Assembly (NCBI RefSeq): GCF_001702265.1
Contig: NZ_MAUE01000012.1
Span: 1 to 64,000, forward strand
Reading direction: 5' to 3'
From: Pseudomonas aylmerensis
Lineage (GTDB): Bacteria > Pseudomonadota > Gammaproteobacteria > Pseudomonadales > Pseudomonadaceae
DNA length: 64,000 bases
Every line of letters begins with the position of its first letter. Positions within the stretch are counted from its first letter, which is position 1. The notes under the pieces were generated by a model that was given only the letters and a program-made list of their open reading frames with translations, made no database searches and had not been told where the DNA came from. Below, in pieces: positions 1 through 8,020 of the stretch. A program made the position numbers and the translations under genes.

Positions 1-20
1 AGATGTAAACCGTGGGCAGG

Positions 21-71
21 TTTTGGGGCTGCTGCGCAGCCCAACGCGGGGCAAGCCCGCTCGCCACATTG
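21..71. repeat. REP-like element, single half
   Basis: Contains the core of the pseudomonad repeat family ending in GGGGCAAGCCCGCTCGCCAC, preceded by GGGGCTGCTGCGCAGCCC, itself a short inverted repeat. The same sequence recurs in paired form near 13.65, 38.4 and 45.7 kb. Only one half lies inside the window. Confidence 0.75.
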
Positions 72-103
72 ATATTGCCCAACCTCGCGCGCAGCATCGA
101 GAA

Positions 104-523
104 TCACAACGCCATGACTACCTTGGCCCCTCCCAGGCCTTCGAGGGCATAACTCTTGTACTCATACACCCGCCCCTGAACATCCAATCGAAGCTCGCCA
201 TCCTGCTCACTCACTTGCACAGTGGGCTCTTGGGTTTTCAGAAAGGGATGTGCCGACACTAATGTGGTGAGTATTTCCTGATCATTACCCAGATCCTTAT
301 GGACGTAGTATCTGTAGGAAAAGCCCACCGTCGCTCCGCCTTGGCCATCTCGCGCACCGTAAATCGAATTACCGTTGCCCAAGGAATACTTCAACACCAC
401 TTCGTCCAGAGCCGGCGCTCCGGGTGACATCAGCCAACTGCCGCCGATATAGATCAGGCAGACCGCCAGCAAGCAATTACGCAGAACAGGTGTGAGTCCC
501 TTAATGGCCTTGAGAAATTGCAT
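104..523 (-). CDS. Membrane-anchored hypothetical protein, candidate immunity protein of the adjacent type-44 toxin
   Basis: A 139-residue protein that I do not recognise by family. It has one hydrophobic segment near residues 17-32 (around LLAVCLIYIGGSWLM), then a polar, mostly beta-looking domain with no cysteine or catalytic motif. A TTG two codons upstream (529) could also start it, but the ATG at 523 is preferred; AAGGAGAGG lies just upstream and suits either. It overlaps the last 23 bases of the toxin-domain gene before it. Such tight overlap with a polymorphic toxin is typical of cognate immunity genes, and a membrane anchor would fit a periplasm-acting toxin. The immunity role is inferred from position only. 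It could instead be an unrelated small inner-membrane protein. Confidence 0.6.
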   Translation of the reverse strand: MQFLKAIKGLTPVLRNCLLAVCLIYIGGSWLMSPGAPALDEVVLKYSLGNGNSIYGARDGQGGATVGFSYRYYVHKDLGNDQEILTTLVSAHPFLKTQEPTVQVSEQDGELRLDVQGRVYEYKSYALEGLGGAKVVMAL

Positions 524-953
524 ACTCAATACCTCTCCTTATCCAATATTGATCTCGCGGGTCGTCACCAAAAGGCTCACCGCCCCACCATAATCCAAAA
601 TCCGGAAGCGTGGTTTTTGCGAGGGTTTGAGCAACACCTGCCGCCCGCAACAGCACATGCTCTGGAATCCCCAGCACGGCGCCTGTTGCACCGTAATTGA
701 AATTACCAAAAGCCTCGTATTGACGTCCCCGCCTCTTGTAGTTCCAGGGGCCGGCGGCACGAACCTGAGAATAAAACCAGGAGTAGGCGAATGCCGACCC
801 GGGCTTGAGATGAATGCGTTTGCATGTAGATATCGCCATGTTTTCAAGAATTGAAACACCAGGCGGCATTAACGGTACGGCCATTGCGAGTCCTAGCTGG
901 CAGTGAGGAGCTAAGAAGCTAGCCATCCCACCCAGGCTTGAATACCCGCTCAA
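501..953 (-). CDS. Polymorphic toxin type 44 domain protein, orphan and short
   Basis: The C-terminal ~100 residues match the bacterial polymorphic toxin type 44 domain (Ntox44) as I recall it: GPWNYK, then YEAFGNFNYGATGAVLGIP, then GEPFGDDPRDQYWIRRGI near the end. Members normally form the C-terminal tip of much longer exported proteins. Here at most 150 residues are open. The outermost start is a TTG directly after an in-frame TGA; ATGs at 926 and 884 are more plausible, the latter with AGGA six bases upstream. Across that TGA the same frame continues upstream as MSEWYELAVGEFCI, so a nonsense mutation or loss of the delivery domain is possible. The following gene overlaps it and may encode immunity. 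Domain call fairly sure; functionality uncertain. Confidence 0.65.
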   Translation of the reverse strand: MSGYSSLGGMASFLAPHCQLGLAMAVPLMPPGVSILENMAISTCKRIHLKPGSAFAYSWFYSQVRAAGPWNYKRRGRQYEAFGNFNYGATGAVLGIPEHVLLRAAGVAQTLAKTTLPDFGLWWGGEPFGDDPRDQYWIRRGIEYAISQGH

Positions 954-1064
954 TCAAATGCAGAACTCGCCTACAGCCAACTCATACCATTCCGACATTC
1001 TTTGATCATTTGCATGGTCTGCGAGGACGTGTCGCCGTGTCCTCCGACAGACAGCGAAGAATGT

Positions 1065-1133
1065 TCGGATAGGCTTTTCAGGCTATGGCTCAAAGACCCA
1101 GCCGAAATAGTCGATTATCTTGACTACCACTGA
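1065..1133 (+). pseudogene. higB: Remnant of HigB toxin C-terminus
   Basis: Read in the frame ending at the TGA of 1131-1133, this stretch encodes a peptide ending AEIVDYLDYH. HigB/RelE-type toxins encoded just upstream of HigA characteristically end in (A/V)EIVDY(x)DYH, preceded by a W/F-R-L/I-x-F strand; here the matching part reads RLFRLWLKDPAE. The expected ~75 upstream residues are not present in any frame I could follow. The remnant stops 14 bases before the higA start, the usual higBA spacing. It is most simply a 5'-deleted toxin gene. I see no start that would give a functional toxin. Confidence 0.6.
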
Positions 1134-1147
1134 GTAGGAGTACCTAT

Positions 1148-1435
1148 ATGGGTATGCACAACCCACCTCACCCGGGTGAAATCCTGCTAGAGGATGTGGT
1201 CCCTGCCCTGGGCATCACCATCACCGAAATGGCCAGGCACCTTGGCTTCGCCCGCGAAACCTTTTCAAGGATCTTGCATGGCCACGCGCCTCTCAGCCCC
1301 GGCCTTGCCGTGAGGTTTGAGCGAGCCGGCGTGAGTACCGCGCACCTATGGCTGTCGATGCAAAGCGCCTACGACTTGTGGCAGGCCGAGCATCGGGAGC
1401 AGCCGATGATTGAGCCGTTTGCGCGGATTGATTGA
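1148..1435 (+). CDS. higA: HigA-family antitoxin (XRE helix-turn-helix)
   Basis: A 95-residue HigA-type antitoxin. The N-terminus carries the family signature HPGEILLEDVVPALGIT, followed by a helix-turn-helix (ITEMARHLGFARETFSRILHG, about residues 25-46) and the LSPGLAVRFERAG helix that helps dimerisation. HigA neutralises HigB by direct binding and represses its own promoter. The ATG at 1148 is chosen because TAGGAG lies seven bases upstream; an in-frame ATG two codons later is also possible. Its toxin partner is reduced to a fragment, so the gene is now a solitary antitoxin, which might act as an orphan repressor or protect against a homologous toxin elsewhere. Confidence 0.85.
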   Translation: MGMHNPPHPGEILLEDVVPALGITITEMARHLGFARETFSRILHGHAPLSPGLAVRFERAGVSTAHLWLSMQSAYDLWQAEHREQPMIEPFARID

Positions 1436-1459
1436 GATCTTGGGCCGAGCACAATTCAG

Positions 1460-1548
1460 TGTGGGAGCTGGCTTGCCAGCGATAGCGGCGGGTCGGTTGT
1501 TGATGTTGCGACTGACAAGCCGCCATCGCAGGCAAGCCAGCTCCCACA
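1460..1548. repeat. REP pair (REPIN-like)
   Basis: TGTGGGAGCTGGCTTGCC and its near-exact inverse GGCAAGCCAGCTCCCACA flank a variable centre, forming a long imperfect hairpin of about 89 bases. It lies between higA and the convergent end of chpC, and may also end transcription from both sides. Confidence 0.85.
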
Positions 1549-1579
1549 TTTTGATCTTCACGGGATTTGAGTGTGGGGT

Positions 1580-2035
1580 TCAGGCCAACCCGGACTCCAC
1601 CAGCAGCGCCTCCAACCCCATCAAATCCGGCACCTTCGCCACATGCTCACCCACCTGTACCGCTGCCAGTTCCAGCGGGCACAGCGGTACATCGACATAG
1701 CTCAACTGGCTATCGAGCTTGTAAGAACGCGGAATTCCCTGAATCACCAGCGCAATAAACTTCAACGTCGGCCGCCCGCCCAAGGCGTTCAACACCACAA
1801 TGCGCGAGCGCTCTCCCGTCACGATGGCCTCGCCGCATACCGCTTCGAAGCTGATCAATGGCAATTGCCGATCACGCCACGTCACTTGCCGCAAATACCA
1901 TGGCGGCGCATCACTGGCCGGTTCGCCGCGTTGGAAGTCGATCAGCTCGGCGATGGCGACGTTGGGCAGCACCAGGTGGCGGTCGGCCAGGGGCAGGAGC
2001 AGGCCGGTGAGTTGGCTGGTGCGGTGGTCAAGCAT
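1580..2035 (-). CDS. chpC: CheW-like adaptor ChpC of the type IV pilus chemosensory system
   Basis: A 151-residue CheW-domain protein (MLDHRTSQLTGLLLPLADRH at the start, then PNVAIAELIDF and PWYLRQVTWRDRQLPLISFE). In P. aeruginosa, ChpC is the second CheW-like adaptor of the Pil-Chp system and links receptors to the histidine kinase ChpA. The ATG at 2033-2035 overlaps the chpA stop by eight bases, so translation is probably coupled. In P. aeruginosa the methylesterase gene chpB lies between chpA and chpC; here nothing lies between them. Last gene of the minus-strand cluster. Confidence 0.85.
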   Translation of the reverse strand: MLDHRTSQLTGLLLPLADRHLVLPNVAIAELIDFQRGEPASDAPPWYLRQVTWRDRQLPLISFEAVCGEAIVTGERSRIVVLNALGGRPTLKFIALVIQGIPRSYKLDSQLSYVDVPLCPLELAAVQVGEHVAKVPDLMGLEALLVESGLA

Positions 2036-5000
2036 GGGACTTGCTCCAATAGGCGATGCTTTCCAGCAGCACCGACTCTTGATACGGCTTGCCGAGGTAG
2101 TCGTTGACGCCAATCGCCATGGCGCGGTCGCGGTGTTTCTGGCCGGTACGCGAGGTGATCATGATGATCGGCAGCCGCATCAGGCGCGGGTCGTTGCGCA
2201 CCTGGATGGCCACCTCGAAACCGTCCATGCGCGGCATTTCGATGTCGAGCAGCATCAGGTCCGGGGTGTGTTCTTCGAGCACGGCGATGGCGTCGATGCC
2301 GTCTTTGGCCGTGAGCACGTTCATGCCGTTGCGCTCCAGCAGGCGGCTGGTAACTTTGCGCACGGTGACCGAGTCGTCCACCACCAACACCAGCAATGGG
2401 CGCTTTTTCAGCGGGTCGTTGAGGATCAGTGGTGCATCAACCGTCTGCGCGGGCAACGCCGGTTGCCGCGCGCGGATATGCGCGAGCAAATCGATGATCA
2501 GCACCACGCGGCCATCGCCGAGGATGGTCGCCCCGGACAAGCCCTGGACCCCGGCAAACTGCGGGCCCAGGCCCTTGACCACAATCTCGCGCGTGCCGGC
2601 CATGGCATCCACGTGCACCGCCACGCGGCGCTCGTTGCACTGCACCAGTAGCACCGGCACCGGCTGGTACTGACCCAGCAATTTCGGACGGGCAACGGTG
2701 TGTAGCAGGTCGCCGAGGTAGAACAGCTCGTAGCGCTGGCCGGCGTATTCGTAGCGCGGCGGGTCTTGCTGATAGTGCCCGGCCAACTCGTGCGGCAGCA
2801 CGCGCACCAGGCCCTCGATGGTGTTGAGCGGGATCGCGTATTGATCGTCTGCGCATTGCACCATCAGCGCGCGGTTGACCGACACGGTGAAGGGCAGGCG
2901 AATGCGAAAGTGCACGCCCTCGCCCGGCGTCGAATCAATGAACATCGAGCCGCCGAGTTGACGCACCTCTTCATGCACTACGTCCATGCCCACGCCACGC
3001 CCGGAAATCTGCGTGATTTTTTCCGCCGTGGAGAACCCCGGCTGCAGGATGAACTGCAAGACATCGCGGTCGCTGATCTCTTGATTGGGATCGAGCAGGC
3101 CACGCTTGATCGCCTTGCGCCGCACCGCTTCGAGGGGCACGCCGGCGCCGTCGTCGCGCATGTCGAAGACGATGTCGCCGCCTTCGTGGGTCAGGTCCAG
3201 GGTGATGCGCCCCTTCTCCGGCTTGCCGGCGGCCAAGCGTGCGTCGCGGGATTCCAGGCCATGGTCGACGGCGTTGCGCAGCATATGTTCGAGCGGCGCG
3301 GCCATGCGCTCCAGCACGTTGCGGTCCATCTCACCCTCGGCATTGCCGACGATGAATTCCACGTCCTTGCCCAGCTCGCCCGCCACTTGGCGCACGATGC
3401 GCTTGAGGCGCGGCAGCATGCGCTCGAACGGCACCATGCGCGTGCGCATCAGGCCTTCCTGCAACTCGGTGTTGATGCGTGCCTGTTGCTGCAACAGGTC
3501 GTGGGCGTCCTGGTTGCGGCGTTCGAGCGTGTCCTTGAGGTCGAGCAGGTCGGAGGCCGATTCAGAGAGTGCGCGGGACAATTGCTGCAACTGTGAATGG
3601 CGGTCCATTTCCAGCGGGTCGAATTCTTCATACCCCAGGCGTTCGGCCTCGGCCTGCTGGCGACTGAGGATGCGGCCCTGGGTCTCGGTGTCGAGGCGGC
3701 GCAGTTGGTCGCGCATGCGCTCGATGGTGGTTTCCACTTCAGTCAGAGCGATGCGCGCGTCGTTGACCTGCTGCTCGATCCGGCCACGAAAAATCGAGGT
3801 TTCACCGGCGAGGTTGACCAGGTCGTCGAGCAGGTCGGCGGAGATTTTCACCATGTCCGCAGCGGGGTCTACCGCGGCTTCGACCTTGCCCGCCGGCAAT
3901 GCCACCGGCACCACCGGTTCATCGCTGGGGTGCACGAGGCTTTTGATGCGCTCGATCAGCTTGTCCACCGAACCCACCGGCAGGCCATCGGCGACCGCAT
4001 CGATCATCTGCGCCAGGCGGTCATGGCAGCCTTGCAGCAATGCAAACAACTCGTCGGACGGCGCCAGCAAGCCGGCGGACAAACCCTCGTAGAGAAACTC
4101 CAGTTCATGCGCCAGATCACCAATCGGCCCGATCTCGACCATGCGCGCGCCACCCTTGAGGGTGTGCAGGTCGCGCAGCAGGGTTTCGACTTCCTGGCGA
4201 TTGTTCGGCTCGGCCTGCCAGCGCAGCAACGCGCTGCCGGAACTGTCGAGAATGTCGGCGGCCTCTTCAAGGAAGATATCCAGCAACTCCGGGTCGGCGC
4301 TCGAAGTTTCAGCGGCCTGCGCCGCGGCGGAGGGCGTACCGCCCTGGCGCAGCGCGCGCACCTTGGCGATCAGCTCGGCGCTGTCACTCAGGGGCTGATG
4401 GTGTTGCAGCTCTTCCAACTGCAGCGCCAAGCGTTCATGGCTGGCCATCAGTACTTGGGACAGCTCGGGGGAGTAGCTGTAGCGACGGTCCACCAGGCCT
4501 TCGTAAAGGCATTCCAGCTCATGGGCCAGGTCGCCCACCGGGCCGATTTCGGCCATCCGCGCGCCGCCCTTGAGGGTGTGCAGGTCGCGCTGCAATGAGG
4601 ACAACGGCGCCGCGCTGTCGGGCTCCAGCAACCAGCGCTTGAGGGACTGCCCGGCGCTGTCGAGGATATCCACCGCCTCTTCCAGGAAGATCTCGACGAT
4701 CTCGTCGTCCATGACGGTGTCGTGCTCCAACTGCTGCGTCGCGGCGCCCAGTTCGGAGATGCTCAGGGCGCGGCTGCCATCACTTTTGATCAGGCCGGTG
4801 GCGGACGGGTCGAGCGCCTCATCCAACAGTTCACGCAGCGCCTCGACCCGTGCCGGCGCCGGATTGATTTCCTGCCCCGCGGCCAGTTGGTCGAGCATGC
4901 TGATCAACGCTTCATGGGCCTGCTCGGCCTCATGGAAAAACCGCTCGCTGACCGCCAGGCTGCTCTCTTCCACGGCGCCATACAGGTCGAGCAAGGCTTC

Positions 5001-7844
5001 ACACAGTTCGTCGATGGCGTGCAGGTCGGCGACGTGCGCGCCCTCGCCCAGCGTAGTCAGTTCGTCGAGCAGCGCGGTGAGCTCCTGGCGTTCGCCGGGA
5101 TGCTGTTGCCAGCGGCGCAGCAGGCTTTCGGCGTCCAGCAGGATGTCCATGCCCTGGGCCAGGAAGTTGGCGATCAACTGCGGGTCGCGCTTGATGCGCA
5201 GGCCGGTGTTGGGCGCATCGAGCAGCGCTGCGAGCTGTTGATCGAGCAGGCTTTGGGTCCGATTGATCAGGTCCTGCGCGCCCTGGATCGGCGCCAGGGG
5301 ATCGCTCAGGCGGCGCAGCCCGCGCTGGAACAGGCCCTCGGCTTCGAGCAGCAACTCCACTTCGTCCAGGTCCAGTGGCAGGCGGTGCGCCTTGTACTCG
5401 CGGGTCAGGTGATCGAGCGGACGCGCCAGCTCGGCGATAGGCAGCACGCCAGCCATGTAGGCGCTGCCCTTGAGGGTATGCAGGGCGCGCTGCAATTCAT
5501 CGCTGACTTGCAGCGGCACATGCTCGGCGGCTTCTTGCAGGAAGTGGTTGAGGCTCTCCAGGTGACTCTGGGCTTCGTTGCGGAAGATCTCCAGCAGCAT
5601 CGGGTCATGGGCTTCGGCGACCGGCGCCTGCGCACCGCTGGCCAAGGCGTGGGCGCGAGCGGCCAGGGCGTCGACTGCATCACGCTGGTGCTGGTCGTCG
5701 GTGGCAAAATCGGCGATCAGTTCCGGCAGCAAATCCACCGCCTCGTCCAGCACCTGTTGTACCTCGGGACCGAGCGCCACGCTGCGCTCCAGCACGCGGT
5801 TGAGCAGGTTCTCCACGGCCCAGGCCAGCTCGGCCAGCACCAGCGCGCGCACCATGCGGCCGCTGCCCTTGAGGGTGTGGAAGGCGCGACGCATTTCGCC
5901 CTGGGCGGTTTTATCGCCGCTGTTGGGCAAGGAGCGGTGCAGCACCTCAAGGACTTCGTCGGTTTCTTCGAGGAAGACCTCACGCAGCTCGTCGTCGATC
6001 GGTTCCTCATCGGCCGGCGGCGGCAGCAGGCTGCCGGGACGCTGCAGGGCCGGCGGGTTGAGGCGCGAAGTGGGGCTGGCCAGGGCGTCGAATTGGGATT
6101 GGCTGGGCGCGATCTCGGTCGAGAGTGCCCCGTCCGGCGCGACCAGCGCCTGGCGCCAAGGCTTTTCGGCGGGCAGATAACCCAGCGCGGCCAAGCCCTG
6201 GGTGGCCAGCTCCAGCACTCGTTCGCCGGCGGCGTCGGGGTCCTGGAGCATGCGTTCGAGGTAGTATTCCAGGCTGCTGATCACATCGGCAAAATGCCCC
6301 AACTGCGCCTCGGAAGGCGGGCTGTCGTGGGTCATTAACTGTTCATCGACATAATCGGTGCAACCGCGCATCAGGCTCGCCGCCCGTGGCAGCGGAATCA
6401 TCGCCAGCGCACCGCGTACCTGGCTCAGCAGCTCCGGCAGGGATTCCAGGCGCTGGCGGCCCCACTGCGCTTCGATGCAATCAATCACTAACTCCTTGGC
6501 CTGGCGCAGGCACTGGCAGGACTCGCGGATCACCAGTTGATGAATCTGGGTCAGGTCCGTGGTCGGCAGGCGGCTCTCTTCGCGGCTTTCCGGCTCGACG
6601 GTGCCGACCATGCCGGCCAGCGTCGCTTCGACATACAGCAAGGCACCCGCGACATCCATGAGCACCGCGTCATTCGGCTCGCGCTGCCCCTGGGCCAGGC
6701 TCAGCACCACGGCGAGCTGGTCGATAATCACTTTGCGTGGCTGGCCAAAGCCCAGCACGGCCAGGGTATCGGCGATCTGCCGCAACGGCGCGAGCAGCGC
6801 GTCGAGGTCGCTGGTGTGCTGGCGGTCGCTGCGCACGAACAGGTCGAGACGTTCCTTGACCCGCACCAGTTCCTCGCACAACGCACCGAGTACCGAGCCC
6901 ATGGCATTGCGGTCCGGCCCGGCCAGGCGCGCGCGTTCGGCATCGACCACGGCACTGTCGGGCAAGGCCTCATCCAGGCCGTAGCGCTCCTTGAGGCTTT
7001 GCATGCGCGGCGTCGGCCGGGTGACCTTGGCCACGTAGAACAGCAGGCTCTTGAGCAATTCATCCGGCGCCGGCCGGTTGATCGCGCCAATGCCCTGGGC
7101 CAGCAGGCGCTTGAGTTCCTTGTCACTGGCCTTGAGCAGGCTGCGCAGCGCCGGGCTGTTGGCGATCACGCCGGTGAGCATGCCCTCGACCAGCGCCGAG
7201 GTGACCTGCCACAGCGGCAACAGCGGCGCACCCTGGCACAGGGCTTCGAGGCGGGCAAAGACCCGCGCCATGTCTTCCAGGTTGCTCGGGCCGTGGTCTT
7301 CACGCAGCAGGCCGGCCAGGGCCTGTTGCAGCAATTGGTGCCACTGGCGCAGTTGCTCGGCAAGGTCAGGGGCGGCGCGCTGGGCCAGGGCTTCGTCGGG
7401 CAGCGGTGCAATCGACAGCAGTTGCGGGCTGAACAGGCTGGTTTCCGAGAGCAGGCTTTCACCGCGTGCGGTGCGCAGGTCGTTGAGCAGCGGCAACACT
7501 ACCAACGGCAGGTCGCGGCGGGCGCTGTGGATGCGGTCCAGGTACAACGGCAATTGACCGAGGGCCTGTTGCAACAGGCGGATGCTTTCATCGCGCCGGC
7601 TGACACGCCCGGCCTGCAGGGCCAGGGCCAGTTCTTCGATCTCTTCGGCGAGCAGCGCCGCGCCGTAGAACTCGACCATTTGCAGCGCACCGTGGACCTG
7701 GTGGATACCGGCCAGGCACTCGGCGATCGCGTCGCCATCGCTGGTGTCGACATAGGTATCGAGCGCCGACCGGGCCTGCTTCAGGGTTTCGGCAATGTCG
7801 CCCTTGACCCATTCGAGGGCCACGTAGTCGTGCCGATCAACCAT
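2028..7844 (-). CDS. chpA: Hybrid chemosensory histidine kinase ChpA
   Basis: A 1938-residue CheA-type hybrid kinase that passes signal from PilJ to the response regulators PilG and PilH, controlling type IV pilus motility and cAMP in relatives. Visible order: an N-terminal HPt-like module with H48 in IHQVHGALQM; four canonical HPt modules with phospho-acceptor H656, H789, H1089 and H1227 in LHTLKG(S/G); the CheA dimerisation helices (SADLLDDLVNLAGETS); an HATPase with NAVDHGLE near 1520 and GRGVGMDVV; a CheW domain; and a C-terminal receiver with D1867 in LLDIEMP. The P. aeruginosa protein is about 2470 residues with more HPt-type modules, so this one is shorter. GGAG lies five bases before the ATG. 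Only a repeat pair separates it from pilJ. Confidence 0.95.
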   Translation of the reverse strand: MVDRHDYVALEWVKGDIAETLKQARSALDTYVDTSDGDAIAECLAGIHQVHGALQMVEFYGAALLAEEIEELALALQAGRVSRRDESIRLLQQALGQLPLYLDRIHSARRDLPLVVLPLLNDLRTARGESLLSETSLFSPQLLSIAPLPDEALAQRAAPDLAEQLRQWHQLLQQALAGLLREDHGPSNLEDMARVFARLEALCQGAPLLPLWQVTSALVEGMLTGVIANSPALRSLLKASDKELKRLLAQGIGAINRPAPDELLKSLLFYVAKVTRPTPRMQSLKERYGLDEALPDSAVVDAERARLAGPDRNAMGSVLGALCEELVRVKERLDLFVRSDRQHTSDLDALLAPLRQIADTLAVLGFGQPRKVIIDQLAVVLSLAQGQREPNDAVLMDVAGALLYVEATLAGMVGTVEPESREESRLPTTDLTQIHQLVIRESCQCLRQAKELVIDCIEAQWGRQRLESLPELLSQVRGALAMIPLPRAASLMRGCTDYVDEQLMTHDSPPSEAQLGHFADVISSLEYYLERMLQDPDAAGERVLELATQGLAALGYLPAEKPWRQALVAPDGALSTEIAPSQSQFDALASPTSRLNPPALQRPGSLLPPPADEEPIDDELREVFLEETDEVLEVLHRSLPNSGDKTAQGEMRRAFHTLKGSGRMVRALVLAELAWAVENLLNRVLERSVALGPEVQQVLDEAVDLLPELIADFATDDQHQRDAVDALAARAHALASGAQAPVAEAHDPMLLEIFRNEAQSHLESLNHFLQEAAEHVPLQVSDELQRALHTLKGSAYMAGVLPIAELARPLDHLTREYKAHRLPLDLDEVELLLEAEGLFQRGLRRLSDPLAPIQGAQDLINRTQSLLDQQLAALLDAPNTGLRIKRDPQLIANFLAQGMDILLDAESLLRRWQQHPGERQELTALLDELTTLGEGAHVADLHAIDELCEALLDLYGAVEESSLAVSERFFHEAEQAHEALISMLDQLAAGQEINPAPARVEALRELLDEALDPSATGLIKSDGSRALSISELGAATQQLEHDTVMDDEIVEIFLEEAVDILDSAGQSLKRWLLEPDSAAPLSSLQRDLHTLKGGARMAEIGPVGDLAHELECLYEGLVDRRYSYSPELSQVLMASHERLALQLEELQHHQPLSDSAELIAKVRALRQGGTPSAAAQAAETSSADPELLDIFLEEAADILDSSGSALLRWQAEPNNRQEVETLLRDLHTLKGGARMVEIGPIGDLAHELEFLYEGLSAGLLAPSDELFALLQGCHDRLAQMIDAVADGLPVGSVDKLIERIKSLVHPSDEPVVPVALPAGKVEAAVDPAADMVKISADLLDDLVNLAGETSIFRGRIEQQVNDARIALTEVETTIERMRDQLRRLDTETQGRILSRQQAEAERLGYEEFDPLEMDRHSQLQQLSRALSESASDLLDLKDTLERRNQDAHDLLQQQARINTELQEGLMRTRMVPFERMLPRLKRIVRQVAGELGKDVEFIVGNAEGEMDRNVLERMAAPLEHMLRNAVDHGLESRDARLAAGKPEKGRITLDLTHEGGDIVFDMRDDGAGVPLEAVRRKAIKRGLLDPNQEISDRDVLQFILQPGFSTAEKITQISGRGVGMDVVHEEVRQLGGSMFIDSTPGEGVHFRIRLPFTVSVNRALMVQCADDQYAIPLNTIEGLVRVLPHELAGHYQQDPPRYEYAGQRYELFYLGDLLHTVARPKLLGQYQPVPVLLVQCNERRVAVHVDAMAGTREIVVKGLGPQFAGVQGLSGATILGDGRVVLIIDLLAHIRARQPALPAQTVDAPLILNDPLKKRPLLVLVVDDSVTVRKVTSRLLERNGMNVLTAKDGIDAIAVLEEHTPDLMLLDIEMPRMDGFEVAIQVRNDPRLMRLPIIMITSRTGQKHRDRAMAIGVNDYLGKPYQESVLLESIAYWSKSHA

Positions 7845-7901
7845 AACTGCTCCGCTTAGATTTCGTGAATTGCGTGTGTTGCCAAGAACCCTGGAGATCC
7901 A

Positions 7902-7990
7902 TGTGGGCGCTGGCTTGCCTGCGATGGCGGTGGGTCAGCTGCAGATGTATCCACTGACAGTCCGCTATCGCAGGCAAGCCAGCTCCCACA
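7902..7990. repeat. REP pair at the expected position of pilK
   Basis: TGTGGGCGCTGGCTTGCCTGC and the inverse GCAGGCAAGCCAGCTCCCACA form a hairpin of about 89 bases in the gap between pilJ and chpA. In P. aeruginosa this interval holds pilK, a CheR-type methyltransferase gene; no trace of it is visible here. Confidence 0.85.
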
Positions 7991-8020
7991 GTTGGACTGT
8001 GGTGTTCTCCAGATAGCCTT

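Noticed and set aside
4722..6338. Long open frame on the plus strand opposite chpA (538 codons)
   Set aside because: Antisense to a gene with clear domain structure; its composition is explained by strong GC bias at third positions, and the product looks low-complexity (Gln/Val/Gly/His-rich).
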